A stretch of 6,436 bases of DNA. Origin: Atribacterota bacterium. GTDB lineage: Bacteria; Atribacterota; Phoenicimicrobiia; Phoenicimicrobiales; Phoenicimicrobiaceae. The stretch's first letter is position 1, and every line of letters begins with the position of its first letter. A program made the position numbers and the translations under genes. Below the pieces are notes generated by a model that worked only from the letters and a program-made list of their open reading frames with translations, searched no databases and was not told where the DNA came from. Below are positions 5,972-6,436 of this stretch, in pieces. The DNA is taken from contig DAOUTX010000063.1 of the NCBI GenBank assembly GCA_030668465.1, positions 1 through 6,436 of the forward strand. Direction: 5' to 3'.

Positions 5972-6000
5972 ATTATACCTTTAAATTTTTATCTTTTCAA
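5972..6000 (-). promoter_or_regulatory. Probable internal promoter for rpmA
   Basis: The minus strand shows TTGAAA (5995-6000, five of six), a 17-nt spacer and a perfect TATAAT (5972-5977). The -35 box lies in the last codons of rplU and the -10 box just after its stop. The start point would fall near 5965, about 70 nt before rpmA. It would let L27 be made independently of the leader that precedes rplU. The match is good even for AT-rich DNA but untested. Confidence 0.55.
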
Positions 6001-6292
6001 TTAAAATTTCAGTATAAGGCTGTCTGTGTCCGGTCTTTTTGCGATATCTTTTTTTGGATTTGTATTTAAAAACTATAATCTTTTTAGCTTTGTCTTGGTT
6101 TAGAACTTTCCCAACAACCTTAGCTTTTTCTACCAGAGGTCGGCCAATAATATGTTCTCCATCTTTGTCAACCATTAGTATCTGGTCAAATTCTACTTTC
6201 TTTCCCTTTTCCTGGTCTAACTTTTCAATCCTGATAATATCTCCTTCTTTTACTAGATACTGTTTCCCTCCAGTTGCGATAACAGCATGCAT
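5981..6292 (-). CDS. rplU: 50S ribosomal protein L21
   Basis: L21 is a 103-residue protein that binds 23S rRNA in the large subunit. The sequence begins MHAVIATGGKQYLVKEGD, as is usual for the family, and ends with the L21 signature region (KSKKRYRKKTGHRQPYTEI, GHRQ at 88-91). The open frame continues 39 codons upstream to 6409, but that upper ATG lies between the -35 and -10 boxes of the promoter and would not be transcribed; the intervening residues look like no L21. The start at 6292 has AAGGAGGG (6302-6309) 9 nt upstream. It is the first gene of the rplU-rpmA unit. A structured leader suggests control by ribosomal-protein feedback. Confidence 0.97.
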   Translation of the reverse strand: MHAVIATGGKQYLVKEGDIIRIEKLDQEKGKKVEFDQILMVDKDGEHIIGRPLVEKAKVVGKVLNQDKAKKIIVFKYKSKKRYRKKTGHRQPYTEILIEKIKI

Positions 6293-6393
6293 TTTTAGCA
6301 ACCCTCCTTGCCTTATAAACTCGCCATGATTAGGTAGCAATCGGATAAACCGACTACTTTTAGACCCAACCTGTGCGGATATGAAACCAACGC
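6293..6393 (-). ncRNA. Structured 5' leader of rplU, candidate L21 leader
   Basis: About 100 nt separate the predicted transcription start from the rplU ATG. The RNA can form contiguous nested helices: GGUUGG (6366-6371) with CUAAUC (6328-6333), then GUAG (6354-6357) with CUAC (6334-6337), a three-base UUG bulge (6338-6340), and UCGG/CCGA (6350-6353 with 6341-6344) closed by a 5-nt loop. Nearer the gene, GCAA/UUGC (6298-6311) would place the Shine-Dalgarno in a small loop. Leaders before rplU that are thought to bind L21 are known in Firmicutes. Membership in that Rfam family is inferred from position and foldability, not from a model match. The 5' end is set by the promoter. Confidence 0.6.
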
Positions 6394-6399
6394 TTATAA

Positions 6400-6428
6400 A
6401 ATTTAGCATATATTTATATGGTTGTCAA
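6400..6428 (-). promoter_or_regulatory. Strong sigma-70-type promoter of the rplU-rpmA unit
   Basis: On the minus strand a perfect TTGACA (6423-6428) is followed by a 17-nt spacer and TAAATT (6400-6405), with TG at the extended -10 position one base upstream of the hexamer. The start point should be near 6393. This quality fits a highly expressed ribosomal-protein operon, and it rules out translation from the ATG at 6409. Confidence 0.87.
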
Positions 6429-6436
6429 ATTTATTC

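Noticed and set aside
6039..6329. Plus-strand open frame of 96 codons
   Set aside because: It is antisense to rplU and its leader; its hydrophobic composition is the shadow of the lysine-rich L21 codons.
6293..6409. N-terminal extension of L21 giving a 142-residue protein
   Set aside because: The upstream ATG lies inside the predicted promoter spacer, the extension does not resemble L21, and a good ribosome binding site precedes the normal start at 6292.

Overview
The window is AT-rich bacterial chromosome with every recognisable gene on the minus strand. Read in the direction of transcription (right to left) the order is: sigma-70-type promoter and structured leader, rplU (L21), rpmA (L27), a strong intrinsic terminator, obgE (CgtA GTPase), a 1212-residue exported TPR protein, and the first 21 codons of an ExbB/TolQ/MotA-type proton-channel subunit cut off by the left edge. 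The rplU-rpmA-obgE order is a widely conserved ribosome-assembly cluster. The TPR and proton-channel genes attached to it are the lineage-specific part.

Lineage: the TPR protein has a signal peptide and periplasm-type repeats, and the next gene looks like a TolQ/ExbB homologue, so a diderm (outer-membrane) bacterium is likely. L27 starts directly with MAHKKG and lacks the cleavable N-terminal extension of Firmicutes. The prp protease gene that usually sits between rplU and rpmA in Firmicutes is also absent. I infer an AT-rich diderm, perhaps a candidate phylum such as Atribacterota, but the phylum assignment is low-confidence and rests on general impression, not on a search.

Region by region: 6293-6436 holds a near-consensus promoter and a ~100-nt leader with nested helices that precedes rplU. 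5972-6000 holds a second good promoter overlapping the end of rplU, which could drive rpmA alone. 5574-5608 is a textbook terminator that separates the ribosomal-protein unit from obgE. The gap 3983-4219 (237 nt) and the gap 65-343 (279 nt) flank the TPR gene on both sides. Both are filled with degenerate short-period repeats (period 4 in one, period 7 in the other) and share several sequence words with each other.

How it may work together: L21, L27 and ObgE act on the large ribosomal subunit. The TPR protein (signal peptide, TolB-N/CsgG-like domain, about 25 TPRs of CpoB/BamD type) followed by an ExbB/TolQ-type gene suggests an energised envelope system in which a long periplasmic TPR scaffold works with a proton-driven inner-membrane motor. 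This pairing is the most interesting biology in the window, but most of the motor operon lies outside it.
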